From: Casp-actino8 sp001510335
GTDB taxonomy: Bacteria > Actinomycetota > Acidimicrobiia > Acidimicrobiales > Ilumatobacteraceae
NCBI GenBank assembly: GCA_027729635.1
Contig: JAQCEM010000008.1
Coordinates: forward strand, 8,041-72,040
Direction of reading: 5' to 3'
DNA: 64,000 bases
Shown: in pieces, positions 1 to 7,705 of the stretch
Numbering within the stretch: the stretch's first letter is position 1
How the letters are laid out: every line of letters starts with the position of its first letter
Notes under the pieces: generated by a model
Told to the model about the DNA's origin: nothing
The model's database searches: none
Seen by the model: the letters and a program-made list of their open reading frames with translations, nothing else
Made by a program: the position numbers and the translations under genes

Positions 1-155
1 AACTGTTGGCTGCCGTTGTCGCAGTTTTGGCAACCTGGGGCTACGGACAAGTCTCAGCACCGACTTTGTTCACAATCGCTGGAGCATGTGTGTTACTCAT
101 GGGCTCAGTCGCTCAAGTACTCGCTCGCAAACTCCCCACGGCACAACCCGCATAA
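1..155 (+). CDS. C-terminal end of a membrane transporter (partial)
   Basis: An open frame enters from the left edge and ends at TAA 153-155. The visible 50 residues form one hydrophobic helix (LLAAVVAVLATWG), a short polar turn and a second helix (LFTIAGACVLLMGSV), followed by a basic tail (ARKLPTAQPA). Two closing helices with a short basic C-terminus are what the last part of an MFS-type permease looks like, but nothing diagnostic is visible, so the family is a guess. It converges on the thiolase gene, with a hairpin pair between the two stops. Confidence 0.6.
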   Translation, partial: LLAAVVAVLATWGYGQVSAPTLFTIAGACVLLMGSVAQVLARKLPTAQPA

Positions 156-160
156 AACAA

Positions 161-222
161 ATGCCGGTGAGCGCCACAACTGGCACTCACCGGCATCAAA
201 ACGACAACCGAGTTGTTGTTTT
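161..222. terminator. Two adjacent hairpins between convergent genes
   Basis: The first stem pairs 161-175 with 182-196 (15 bp, one mismatch, 6-base loop). The second pairs 198-208 with 212-222 (11 bp with one G-U pair, 3-base loop) and ends in a T run. Read on the minus strand the first stem is followed by TTGTTTTATG, so it suits termination of the thiolase transcript. The second suits plus-strand readthrough from the transporter. Confidence 0.6.
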
Positions 223-226
223 TAGT

Positions 227-1429
227 TCAGCTCATGCGCTCGATGATCATCGACAAGCCCTGGCCGCCACCGACACACATGGTCTCCATACCAACGTTCT
301 TGTTGCTGGCCTGCAAGCCGTGAATCAAGGTAGTCATGATGCGGGCACCGGTCATACCGAATGGGTGACCAAGAGCGATTGCTCCACCATTGACGTTCAA
401 CTTGTCCATTGAAATGCCGAGGTGCTTCGCCGACGGCAAAACCTGTGCGGCGAATGCTTCATTGATTTCAACCAAGTCGATGTCATTGATGCTCATGCCA
501 GCACGCTTCATCGCCTGACGACAAGCTTCGACGGGTCCGAGTCCCATGATTTCGGGGTTCAACGATGACACACCGCTCGACACGAAACGTGCGAGTGGGG
601 TGAGTCCCAAAGCCTTGGCCTTGGTATCGCTCATCACCATGACAGCTGCCGCGCCATCGTTCAACGGGCACGCGTTACCGGCGGTGACTTGACCATCGGG
701 ACGGAATGCGGGCTTCAAGCCAGCGAGACCCTCAAGCGTTGTTCCTTCGCGCGGGCAATCGTCCTTGCTCACAACGGTTCCGTCTTCAAGAGTCAACGGC
801 GAGATTTCGGCATCAAAGAAACCATTTGACACGTTGGCACTAGCCAAGTCCTGACTGCGCTTGGCAAACCAGTCCATGTCTTCGCGGCTCACGCCTTCAA
901 CTTCACGGACGTTTTCTGCAGTCTGACCCATCGCAATGTAAGCATCGGCAAGACCATCTTGTGGGGTCCATACGGGCTGACCACCGGCTGAACGCAACTT
1001 GGTGCGCTCGCCGGGTCCCTTGAAGATGGGGTTCGGCGCAGTGTCGGCAGCGCCGAACTGATAGCGACTAACGGCCTCAACACCAGCAGCGATGAAACAA
1101 TCACCTTCGCCAGCCTTGATCGCGTGAGCAGCCATACGAATGGTCTGCAACGATGATGAACAGTAACGATTCACAACGACGCCAGGTGCTTCGGGGATAC
1201 CGGCCAACAAGGCGACCATACGGCCCAAGTTGAAACCTGCTTCACCGGCGGGTTGACCCACACCAATGATGAGATCTTCAATGTCAGAACCCTTGACTGA
1301 TGGAACCTTGGCCATCAAAGCGCGAACAATCTGGGCGGCCATTTCATCGGTGCGCAATGACACCAACGAACCTTTATTGGCTCGGCCGATCGGGCTGCGG
1401 GCGGTAGCAACAATGACTGCTTCGGGCAT
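227..1429 (-). CDS. Thiolase / acetyl-CoA C-acetyltransferase family
   Basis: A 400-residue degradative-type thiolase that would cleave 3-ketoacyl-CoA with CoA, or run the reverse condensation, in the cytosol. All catalytic landmarks are present: the nucleophile cysteine in NRYCSSSLQ near residue 90, the NEAFAAQ block, the GGAIALGHPFGMTGAR histidine motif near 350 and the second cysteine in CVGGGQG near 385. Length is normal for the family. The start ATG sits 7 bases after an AGGGGG-type ribosome site. It is transcribed alone. The NRYCSSS variant resembles actinobacterial FadA5/FadA6-type thiolases of fatty acid or steroid breakdown, but the substrate cannot be read from sequence. Confidence 0.92.
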   Translation of the reverse strand: MPEAVIVATARSPIGRANKGSLVSLRTDEMAAQIVRALMAKVPSVKGSDIEDLIIGVGQPAGEAGFNLGRMVALLAGIPEAPGVVVNRYCSSSLQTIRMAAHAIKAGEGDCFIAAGVEAVSRYQFGAADTAPNPIFKGPGERTKLRSAGGQPVWTPQDGLADAYIAMGQTAENVREVEGVSREDMDWFAKRSQDLASANVSNGFFDAEISPLTLEDGTVVSKDDCPREGTTLEGLAGLKPAFRPDGQVTAGNACPLNDGAAAVMVMSDTKAKALGLTPLARFVSSGVSSLNPEIMGLGPVEACRQAMKRAGMSINDIDLVEINEAFAAQVLPSAKHLGISMDKLNVNGGAIALGHPFGMTGARIMTTLIHGLQASNKNVGMETMCVGGGQGLSMIIERMS

Positions 1430-1559
1430 GGGATTCCCCCTCGTTAAGGCACGTGATGTGCGGACTGTGTAAGCGTAGCGAAAGTTACCAAAGGGTCACA
1501 TATTGGTCGCATCGGGGACACCCTAAGTTTTGGACACGACGCCGAAATATCAGTGGCGG

Positions 1560-2156
1560 CTACCAGGCAACTTCGTTAAACGAGGTCAATGCGGCGCCAC
1601 CAGCCGAGACCGAGATCCGGGTGATTGATGCCGTCACCAATTGCGTCCTCCAACCAACCGACACGTCAACCCCTAAGGCCCAGGCGACGGCCGATTTGAT
1701 GGGAGATACATGCGACACGACGACTGCGGCTCGACCATTCAGGCGTTGAGTCAATTCATCGCACGCTTGGCTCACCCGTTCCTGAACCTGATTCAGCGAC
1801 TCCCCCTGTGGGGCCGCAAAGTCGCTATCGCTTCTCCACTCACGCCACACGTTGGACGGAACTTCCGATTGACGCAAACCTTCGTAGGCGCCGTAGTCAA
1901 GTTCGATCCAACGTTCATCGATTTCTAGGGACGCACCGACAATTTCGGCGATCGCTGTTGCAGTCTGGCGTGCTCGCAATAACGGACTGCACACAATCAA
2001 TGTGTCAGTCAGCAGTTCGGGTGCAAGATACGTCGCAACTGCTTCCGCTTGCGCAAGACCGACTTCATCAAGTGGGTTGTCGGTCCGACCTTGCAAGCGA
2101 CCCGTGGCATTGAACTCGGTGCGACCGTGACGAACGATGATGATGGAACCACTCAT
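1560..2156 (-). CDS. Histidine phosphatase (phosphoglycerate mutase-like) family protein
   Basis: A 198-residue enzyme of the branch-1 histidine phosphatase superfamily. The phosphorylated histidine lies in IIVRHGRTEFN at residues 6-16, followed by the GRLQGRTDNPLDEVG loop. The second catalytic histidine is in VVVSHVSPIK near residue 148, and the acid is in ELDYGAYEG. The sequence resembles GpmB/CobC-like and acid phosphatase-like actinobacterial proteins; whether it acts on phosphosugars, alpha-ribazole phosphate or another substrate is open. Its start codon overlaps the stop of the upstream membrane protein by four bases, so it is probably the last gene of a coupled run that begins with the zinc-ribbon protein. 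Confidence 0.85.
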   Translation of the reverse strand: MSGSIIIVRHGRTEFNATGRLQGRTDNPLDEVGLAQAEAVATYLAPELLTDTLIVCSPLLRARQTATAIAEIVGASLEIDERWIELDYGAYEGLRQSEVPSNVWREWRSDSDFAAPQGESLNQVQERVSQACDELTQRLNGRAAVVVSHVSPIKSAVAWALGVDVSVGWRTQLVTASITRISVSAGGAALTSFNEVAW

Positions 2157-2662
2157 TCGGACAGTGTTCCTGACTTCATAAAACTTTTGCGACGCACTGG
2201 TTCACTTAAATGAAATTTCTTCCAAGCAAAGACGCACATCAATAAGCCGGCGATTTCAAATGCAACATTGAGCATTCCGCGGTCAACAACTGGCAGGCGA
2301 TCGCCTGCAAATGACAAACCGCTAAACGGCCACCAAAAAACTTTGGTGTTATTGAACGCACCGTCATAAATCAGATGCAGAAACATCCCAATCGGAATAG
2401 CCAAGAGCCGTTTACGTATTGGACGACGACCAATGGTTGCCAGCATCACGATCACGAGTATCACAACACTCGCTGCAACCGAGTGAAAGGCCCGTGCTCC
2501 ACCCCAAATCCCATCAATGATGTCAGGTAATAATGCCCCAATCACCAATGTTCGATGGTCAAAAGCGGGATCTCGAAAAACGAACCAGACTGACAAAACT
2601 GCAGTACCGATAAACCAGAAAAACATGTCTATCGCACGAGCAACCGATTGCAGTTTGGACAT
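2153..2662 (-). CDS. YdjM-like (DUF457) integral membrane protein
   Basis: A 169-residue protein with about four membrane segments. It carries the GALLPDIIDG aspartate motif near residue 45, a conserved histidine in ARAFHSVAAS, and a HLIYDG segment near residue 95. This spacing of Asp and His residues between helices is typical of the LexA-regulated YdjM / metal-dependent membrane hydrolase group, for which no firm reaction is known. The first 34 bases overlap the end of the zinc-ribbon gene, so translation is probably coupled. A shorter start is possible but would remove part of the first helix. Confidence 0.6.
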   Translation of the reverse strand: MSKLQSVARAIDMFFWFIGTAVLSVWFVFRDPAFDHRTLVIGALLPDIIDGIWGGARAFHSVAASVVILVIVMLATIGRRPIRKRLLAIPIGMFLHLIYDGAFNNTKVFWWPFSGLSFAGDRLPVVDRGMLNVAFEIAGLLMCVFAWKKFHLSEPVRRKSFMKSGTLSE

Positions 2663-3333
2663 TCCGCAACTTGATCAGTGGGCAAACGCTTCATTGCATC
2701 AAGTTCCGAAACCGAGATGTCCATATGACATCCCCCGCACACACCGTGTTGAATGATCGCGACAGCGATTCCTTTGTATGAGGCGCGCAGCCGGTCGTAG
2801 GTAGCAACATCGTCAGCGGCGATTGGCGCGATGACTTCATTACGACGCGCTTGCAAAGCGGCCATTTCTTCGTTTTTAAAGGCAACTGCCACGTCTTGGG
2901 CATGCTTAGTCGTGGATGCAACCTCAATTGCTCGGCTTTCAGTGTCCACCAACTGACGAAGCTCTTCGTCTGCTGACGCACTTGATTCGAGTAATAGCAA
3001 TCCGCGATCATCAAGTTCATTGCGGGCGGCAGCAAGAGTTTGCATTTCGTGCTGCAATGCTTCGGCCTCACGTGGAGCAATGATGGTTTTCATTTGGCGC
3101 TCAAGTTTGGCGCGGTGAGTATCAATCTCGGCTGATTTCGTTTCGATTGATGCGAGTTCGGCTTCCATCGTTGACTGTTCGCGACGCAAGTTGTCACGAG
3201 TTGATCGGACATGGGCCAAATCAGCAAGCGCCTGGGCATGATGAGTGCGCTCGGGCAGTTTCTCAAGAGCAACCTTGGTTTGCTCGATTGCCGTATCTAC
3301 CTTTTGCAGTTCGTACAGCGCTTTAACATCCAT
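2629..3333 (-). CDS. Coiled-coil protein with C-terminal zinc ribbon (CT398/DUF164 family)
   Basis: Starting at the ATG at 3333 gives 234 residues. Roughly residues 10-175 are a long charged helical hairpin (ELQKVDTAIEQTK, KSAEIDTHRAKLE). The C-terminus has a four-cysteine zinc ribbon, CGGCHMDIS then CPNCNRLL. This is the layout of the widespread family annotated as C4-type zinc ribbon or putative nucleic acid-binding protein; its function is not established. An in-frame ATG at 3363 exists, but TACAGT lies 7 bases before 3333, the leaderless spacing seen repeatedly here, so the shorter form is preferred. It begins the run leading to 1560. Confidence 0.82.
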   Translation of the reverse strand: MDVKALYELQKVDTAIEQTKVALEKLPERTHHAQALADLAHVRSTRDNLRREQSTMEAELASIETKSAEIDTHRAKLERQMKTIIAPREAEALQHEMQTLAAARNELDDRGLLLLESSASADEELRQLVDTESRAIEVASTTKHAQDVAVAFKNEEMAALQARRNEVIAPIAADDVATYDRLRASYKGIAVAIIQHGVCGGCHMDISVSELDAMKRLPTDQVAECPNCNRLLVR

Positions 3334-3340
3334 ACTGATG

Positions 3341-3346
3341 ACTGTA
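3341..3346 (-). promoter_or_regulatory. -10 element for a leaderless start at 3333
   Basis: TACAGT on the minus strand, 7 bases before the ATG. Confidence 0.5.
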
Positions 3347-3356
3347 TGCCCTCGGG

Positions 3357-5645
3357 CTAGCAACTTCCCACTGTGTAGAGCGTCGGATCAATTGTTGGGA
3401 CGGGCCACGTAGGGTCGACCACACCTCGTGGCACTGTCGTATTGAGGTCAGTGATTGCCCCTGGCACAGGTGGGACCAACGTTGTTGTTGTCGTTGTCGT
3501 GGTGGTGCTCGTCGTGGTGGTCGTCGGCACCGTCGTCGCAGTGGGGTCAACCGGAACTGTTTCCGCCGGAATTGAAGTTTCAGTTGGCGGCGCCGTCACC
3601 GGTGTCAAACAATCAGTTCCTGGAAGGTACAGCCGCACTGCAGGCCTGGCGTTAATGGGAGGTGTTGCGAAGAAGGTCGCAGGCTGACCAGCGAGCGCTG
3701 CGTCCATCGTGGCTTTCCAGATCCGAGCTGGGAAGGTTCCACCAGTGACTTTGTTGACATCTACGGCGACAAACTCGGGAATGTTGATCATTGGCAAGTA
3801 CCGATCAGGATGCCCGACCCAAACTGCTGTCACTAGCTCGGGCGTGTAGCCCACCATCCATGAGTTGGTGTTGTTGTCTTGGGTTCCGGTTTTTGCAGCA
3901 GCAACTCGGCCTTCAAGAGGGCTGCGACGCGCCGTACCCGACACCAGCACACCGGTCATAATGCTCGACGTTTTCGCGGCGGCTTCAGGACTTAGTACTG
4001 CCACGCCGTCATCTTGATGTTGATATAGCACCGAACCATCTGCACCCGAAATGCTCTCGATGTAATACGGTTCCATGTGCACGCCGTTGTTGGCCAAGCT
4101 TTGAGCACCTGAGGCCATATCGAGCGGACTCATTTCATTGGCACCAGTAGCGAATGAGCCGTACGGACGCAACGGCTCACGTTCGGCTGGATTGCGTTCG
4201 GGGTACAAATACAAGTTGCGCGCCATGCGGTATGTCGTGTCAACAACCCGATCAAGCCCGACGATTTGTGAAAGTCGGCCGAACGCGCAGTTGATTGAGT
4301 ACCACGTCATCTCATCGACTGGACCGAGCGGCCGACTGACGCCTTGTTCAATAACAAACGGATTTTCGGGGTCATCGGGGTTGGGCAAGGTACACGGCAA
4401 GGTGCCATCAAGTTGATCATTGTTTTGTACGCCGGCTTGAATGGCCGCCGCCAGAATAAACATCTTGATACTGGAACCAGTTTGGCGCGGCGCTAAAGCC
4501 ATGTTGACCTCGTTGCGACCCGCCACGAAAGGTTTGCCGCCAACCATCGCACGAACGGCTCCAGTCTTGCTGTCAAGCGTCAAGATCGCGGTGTCAATAC
4601 CGGCAGTATTCACGGGCAGTTGCGTGGCTCGCGCATTCTCGGCGGCACCTTGCGCAATCGGATCAAGAGTTGTGTAAATACTCAAACCACCACGAAATAG
4701 CTTGTTGTAACGCTCTTGATAGGTCTCGCCTAAGAGATTGCTTTTATTCAGCAAGTACGACTTCACCTCTTCGCTGAAATGCGTACGCGTAATCTTCTTT
4801 TCAGCAATGGTCTTGACGACTTCTGGGATCTGCCAACTTCCAACACATTGCGCAACCACATCAGGATCATCTGAAGGTTCGAGGCAGGTCTTGATCGCCT
4901 CGGCCTCAACTGATTCCATCAGCCCGACATCAACGACAGCGTCAAGTGATTCACTAAATCGGCGCCTACTTTGCTGTGGACGACGAATGGGGTCGTAACT
5001 ACTCGGAGCTTGAATGAGTCCTGCCAAGAATGTTCCTTCAACAAGTGTGAGGTCTTCAACTTTCTTCCCGAAGTACACCTCCGAAGCAGCTTGGATTCCA
5101 TAGGTGTTATTACCAAAGTAGATCGTGTTGAGATAGCGCTCAAGAATTTCATCTTTGGTTCGTTCTTTTTCAAGACGTAACGCATAGATAATCTGCAACA
5201 ACTTGTAACGACCATCGCGTTCAAGACCACCGAGAAATTCAACTTTGACAACTTGTTGAGTAATCGTTGATGCACCTTGACGTGCTCCACCCTCAAAGTT
5301 GGAAAGCGTGGCGCGAAACAATCCTCGAATATTGACCCCGTGGTGGTTATAGAACTCTCGATCTTCAACCGCCAGAACGGCCTGAATCACCGGTTGTGGA
5401 ATCTGCCCAAAAAGTACTGGCTGACTATTTTCCAACTCATAGGCGGCAATCTCATTACCCGCTCGGTCATAGACATACGTCCGCTTGGCGATCCCCTCCC
5501 ACGCGGGAAGTTCCACTGGGGTTTCCACATGCGCGTTGGCGATTTTCCAGATACGTGGAGCGACACCGACGAACGCCGCCGTTAAAACAAGTGCCCCCGC
5601 CACAACGACGATGCACAGCCGCATCCACCAGGTGATCATTCGCAC
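3357..5645 (-). CDS. Class A penicillin-binding protein (glycosyltransferase/transpeptidase)
   Basis: A bifunctional peptidoglycan synthase of 762 residues, anchored by one N-terminal helix (residues 8-28) with its catalytic domains outside the membrane. The GT51 domain shows the catalytic glutamate E94 in AVEDREFYNHHG and the RQGASTITQQ block near 122. The transpeptidase has S391-x-x-K394 (GSSIK), S450-I-N452 and K585-T-G. The last 60 residues are a Pro/Thr linker with a run of about 18 threonines and serines, a common mobile wall-spanning tail in actinobacterial PBP1s. The first codon is GTG at 5645, with ATG two codons later. A TACCGT hexamer lies 9 bases before the GTG. It is divergent from the F420 oxidoreductase. 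Confidence 0.93.
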   Translation of the reverse strand: MRMITWWMRLCIVVVAGALVLTAAFVGVAPRIWKIANAHVETPVELPAWEGIAKRTYVYDRAGNEIAAYELENSQPVLFGQIPQPVIQAVLAVEDREFYNHHGVNIRGLFRATLSNFEGGARQGASTITQQVVKVEFLGGLERDGRYKLLQIIYALRLEKERTKDEILERYLNTIYFGNNTYGIQAASEVYFGKKVEDLTLVEGTFLAGLIQAPSSYDPIRRPQQSRRRFSESLDAVVDVGLMESVEAEAIKTCLEPSDDPDVVAQCVGSWQIPEVVKTIAEKKITRTHFSEEVKSYLLNKSNLLGETYQERYNKLFRGGLSIYTTLDPIAQGAAENARATQLPVNTAGIDTAILTLDSKTGAVRAMVGGKPFVAGRNEVNMALAPRQTGSSIKMFILAAAIQAGVQNNDQLDGTLPCTLPNPDDPENPFVIEQGVSRPLGPVDEMTWYSINCAFGRLSQIVGLDRVVDTTYRMARNLYLYPERNPAEREPLRPYGSFATGANEMSPLDMASGAQSLANNGVHMEPYYIESISGADGSVLYQHQDDGVAVLSPEAAAKTSSIMTGVLVSGTARRSPLEGRVAAAKTGTQDNNTNSWMVGYTPELVTAVWVGHPDRYLPMINIPEFVAVDVNKVTGGTFPARIWKATMDAALAGQPATFFATPPINARPAVRLYLPGTDCLTPVTAPPTETSIPAETVPVDPTATTVPTTTTTSTTTTTTTTTLVPPVPGAITDLNTTVPRGVVDPTWPVPTIDPTLYTVGSC

Positions 5646-5699
5646 AACGCTTCTACGGTAGTTCTCGGTTCGGGCTGAGCAGTGTCACCCCCGACCCAC

Positions 5700-5705
5700 T
5701 ACCGT
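5700..5705 (+). promoter_or_regulatory. -10 element for a leaderless start at 5713
   Basis: TACCGT, 7 bases before the ATG of the F420 oxidoreductase. No clear -35 is visible. Confidence 0.5.
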
Positions 5706-5712
5706 TTCATCT

Positions 5713-6657
5713 ATGTTGACCTCTTCCCCCCGCCCCTTTCGTTTTGGTGTTCAGGCGTCTCAAGCCAACACCCGTGATCTTTGGGTTGGGTTGGCTCAAC
5801 GATGCGAGGCCAATGGCTATTCAAGTCTCACCATGCCCGACCATTTCGATGATCAGTTAGCTCCCGTTCCAGCCCTCATGACCGCAGCCAATGTCACGAC
5901 TGATCTCCGCATTGGCGCTTTGGTGTGGGATAACGACTACAAACACCCCGCCGTTCTCGCCAAAGAATTGGCCACGATGGACGTCCTGTCTGACGGGCGC
6001 CTCGAGATTGGTATCGGAGCGGGTTGGATGATCAGCGACTACGAACAGATGGGCATCCCTTACGACTCGGCCAAGGTTCGTATTGATCGTTTCGTTGAAG
6101 GACTCAAGGTCATTAAAGGCGCCATGGCCGAAGGAGCGTTTTCTTTCTCGGGCGACCACTACACGATCACCAATTACAACGGCACCCCCAAGCCAGTCCA
6201 AGCACCGTGTCCCCCAATCTTGATCGGCGGAGGCGGCAAGCGCGTCTTGTCGATCGCTGCTCGCGAAGCCGACATCGTTGGCATCAACGCCACCATGTCC
6301 GCGGGAGTTGTCGGGCAACACACTTTCAGTACCATGACTGCTGAAGTTGTTGACGAGAAAGTTGCCATTGTCCGCGAGGCGGCGGGCGCTCGCTTCAACG
6401 ATATTGAGATGAATGTGCGGGCTTTCTTGGTGAACATTACTGACGACGCCAAGCAAGCAGTCTCAGGAATCGCATCGATGCTCGGCGTTGAACAACAGAT
6501 GGTTGAACAAACTCCTTTCGCACTTGTTGGCCCAACGAGCAAACTGATTGAGGACCTACTCGAACGTCGCGAACGATGGGGCTTTTCTTATGTGATCGTT
6601 GGTGCTGACGATGTGGATTCATTCGCCCCAGTTGTCGCTGCTCTCAACGGCAAGTAA
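5713..6657 (+). CDS. LLM-class F420-dependent oxidoreductase
   Basis: A 314-residue luciferase-like TIM barrel enzyme. The FRFGVQASQA opening, MPDHFDDQLAPVPAL near residue 40, the DVLSDGRLEIGIGAGW block near 95-110 and PILIGGGGKRVL near 170 are the standard landmarks of F420-using LLM oxidoreductases, and the sequence most resembles the TIGR03621 subgroup. It would transfer hydride between reduced F420 and an unknown substrate. It heads a tight plus-strand run: the next gene starts 15 bases downstream, and the third follows that closely. Confidence 0.85.
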   Translation: MLTSSPRPFRFGVQASQANTRDLWVGLAQRCEANGYSSLTMPDHFDDQLAPVPALMTAANVTTDLRIGALVWDNDYKHPAVLAKELATMDVLSDGRLEIGIGAGWMISDYEQMGIPYDSAKVRIDRFVEGLKVIKGAMAEGAFSFSGDHYTITNYNGTPKPVQAPCPPILIGGGGKRVLSIAAREADIVGINATMSAGVVGQHTFSTMTAEVVDEKVAIVREAAGARFNDIEMNVRAFLVNITDDAKQAVSGIASMLGVEQQMVEQTPFALVGPTSKLIEDLLERRERWGFSYVIVGADDVDSFAPVVAALNGK

Positions 6658-6672
6658 GACGGGGAAACCTTT

Positions 6673-7698
6673 GTGACTGCAGCCAAGTCAATCGCTCTGT
6701 GTGGAGCGGGAATGATTTCTGGCGCTCACGCTATGGCTGCACAGTTTTTAGGATTACCCGTCATCGCAGTGGCATCGCGAACCCCAGAGAAGAGCGCCGA
6801 GCGCGCCGAGCAGTTGAATGCAAAGTCCGTTGAGTATGCCCAACTTCCAAGCGGCGCCGATATTGTCGTTGTCGCTACTCCACCGGCCCAGCACTTTGAT
6901 CAGGCGATTTTTTCTCTACTGCGCGGCGCAGCCGTTGTCATTGAAAAACCGCTTGCCTACACGCTCAACGAGGCCGATCGACTATTTGCAGAAGCACAAC
7001 AAAACGGCCAAAAGATTTTGTATGCCGAAAATTTGGCATACGCGCCAATCGTTCATGCGTTCATCAAACGAGCGGTCACCATTGGTCCAATCACGCATAT
7101 GTCACTTCGCACAGTGCAGTCACTCCCCGCTTGGGGCGACTTCACAACTGCCGAATGGGGCGGCGGTGCACTCTTTGATCTTGGTGTACATCCGATTGCA
7201 GTTGCAGTTCTCGTCGGTCGCGCAATTGGTGCTGGCGAGGTGGTCACCGTTTCCGCACAACTCGAGGGCGAAACTACCGACACTCATGCCGACCTTGAAC
7301 TCACTTTTGCTAACGGCCTTACTGCGACTGTGGTTTCATCGTGGCAGGGTTCTGAAACTCCGGAGTGGAACTTTCAGGTCGCATCCGATCAGGGCGTCGT
7401 TCGAGCCGAGTTGATGCCCAATTTGATTCTTGAGCACAACGGCGAAGAGGTTTCTTTGCCCGCTACCACCGCTCCAATTCCTTTCATTCAACAATTCGGC
7501 TACATGGGTCAATTGCAGGCTTTCACTGATGACTTGTCAACACATGCGACTCCTTTTATGGATGTCGCGTTTGGACGTTGGATGATGGAAATTGTGTGTG
7601 CGGGTTATGTTTCGGCTCGCCAGAACTCTTCATCCGTTGCCGTGCCAAGTGACTGCGATCGTTACGTGAGTCCCTTACAACTTTGGAAAGGCCCTTAG
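6673..7698 (+). CDS. Gfo/Idh/MocA family NAD(P)-dependent dehydrogenase
   Basis: A 341-residue enzyme starting with GTG, 7 bases after a GGGGAAA ribosome site. The N-terminal Rossmann fold has the dinucleotide loop CGAGMISGAH at residues 9-18, and the family signature EKPLAY near residue 97 supplies the catalytic-site lysine. The C-terminal half is the usual GFO/IDH/MocA beta-sheet domain, with GGGALFDLGVHPI near 165 containing the conserved Asp and His. Family members oxidise or reduce sugars, inositols and related polyols; the substrate here is unknown. It lies 15 bases after the F420 oxidoreductase and 7 bases before the exported lipoprotein, which implies one transcript. Confidence 0.87.
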   Translation: MTAAKSIALCGAGMISGAHAMAAQFLGLPVIAVASRTPEKSAERAEQLNAKSVEYAQLPSGADIVVVATPPAQHFDQAIFSLLRGAAVVIEKPLAYTLNEADRLFAEAQQNGQKILYAENLAYAPIVHAFIKRAVTIGPITHMSLRTVQSLPAWGDFTTAEWGGGALFDLGVHPIAVAVLVGRAIGAGEVVTVSAQLEGETTDTHADLELTFANGLTATVVSSWQGSETPEWNFQVASDQGVVRAELMPNLILEHNGEEVSLPATTAPIPFIQQFGYMGQLQAFTDDLSTHATPFMDVAFGRWMMEIVCAGYVSARQNSSSVAVPSDCDRYVSPLQLWKGP

Positions 7699-7705
7699 TT
7701 CAGTA

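Noticed and set aside
1430..1559. 130-base gap as an RNA gene
   Set aside because: No stable fold, tRNA or SRP RNA features seen; it holds the thiolase promoter region and little else.
3480..3540. GTT/GTC-rich stretch as a regulatory repeat
   Set aside because: It encodes the threonine-rich tail of the penicillin-binding protein on the minus strand.
5857..6456. 199-residue antisense frame inside the F420 oxidoreductase
   Set aside because: It lies wholly within a well-supported gene on the other strand and has no family features; it is a reading-frame shadow.
6818..7414. 198-residue plus-strand frame inside the Gfo/Idh/MocA gene
   Set aside because: Same strand, different frame from a clear enzyme gene, without domain features.
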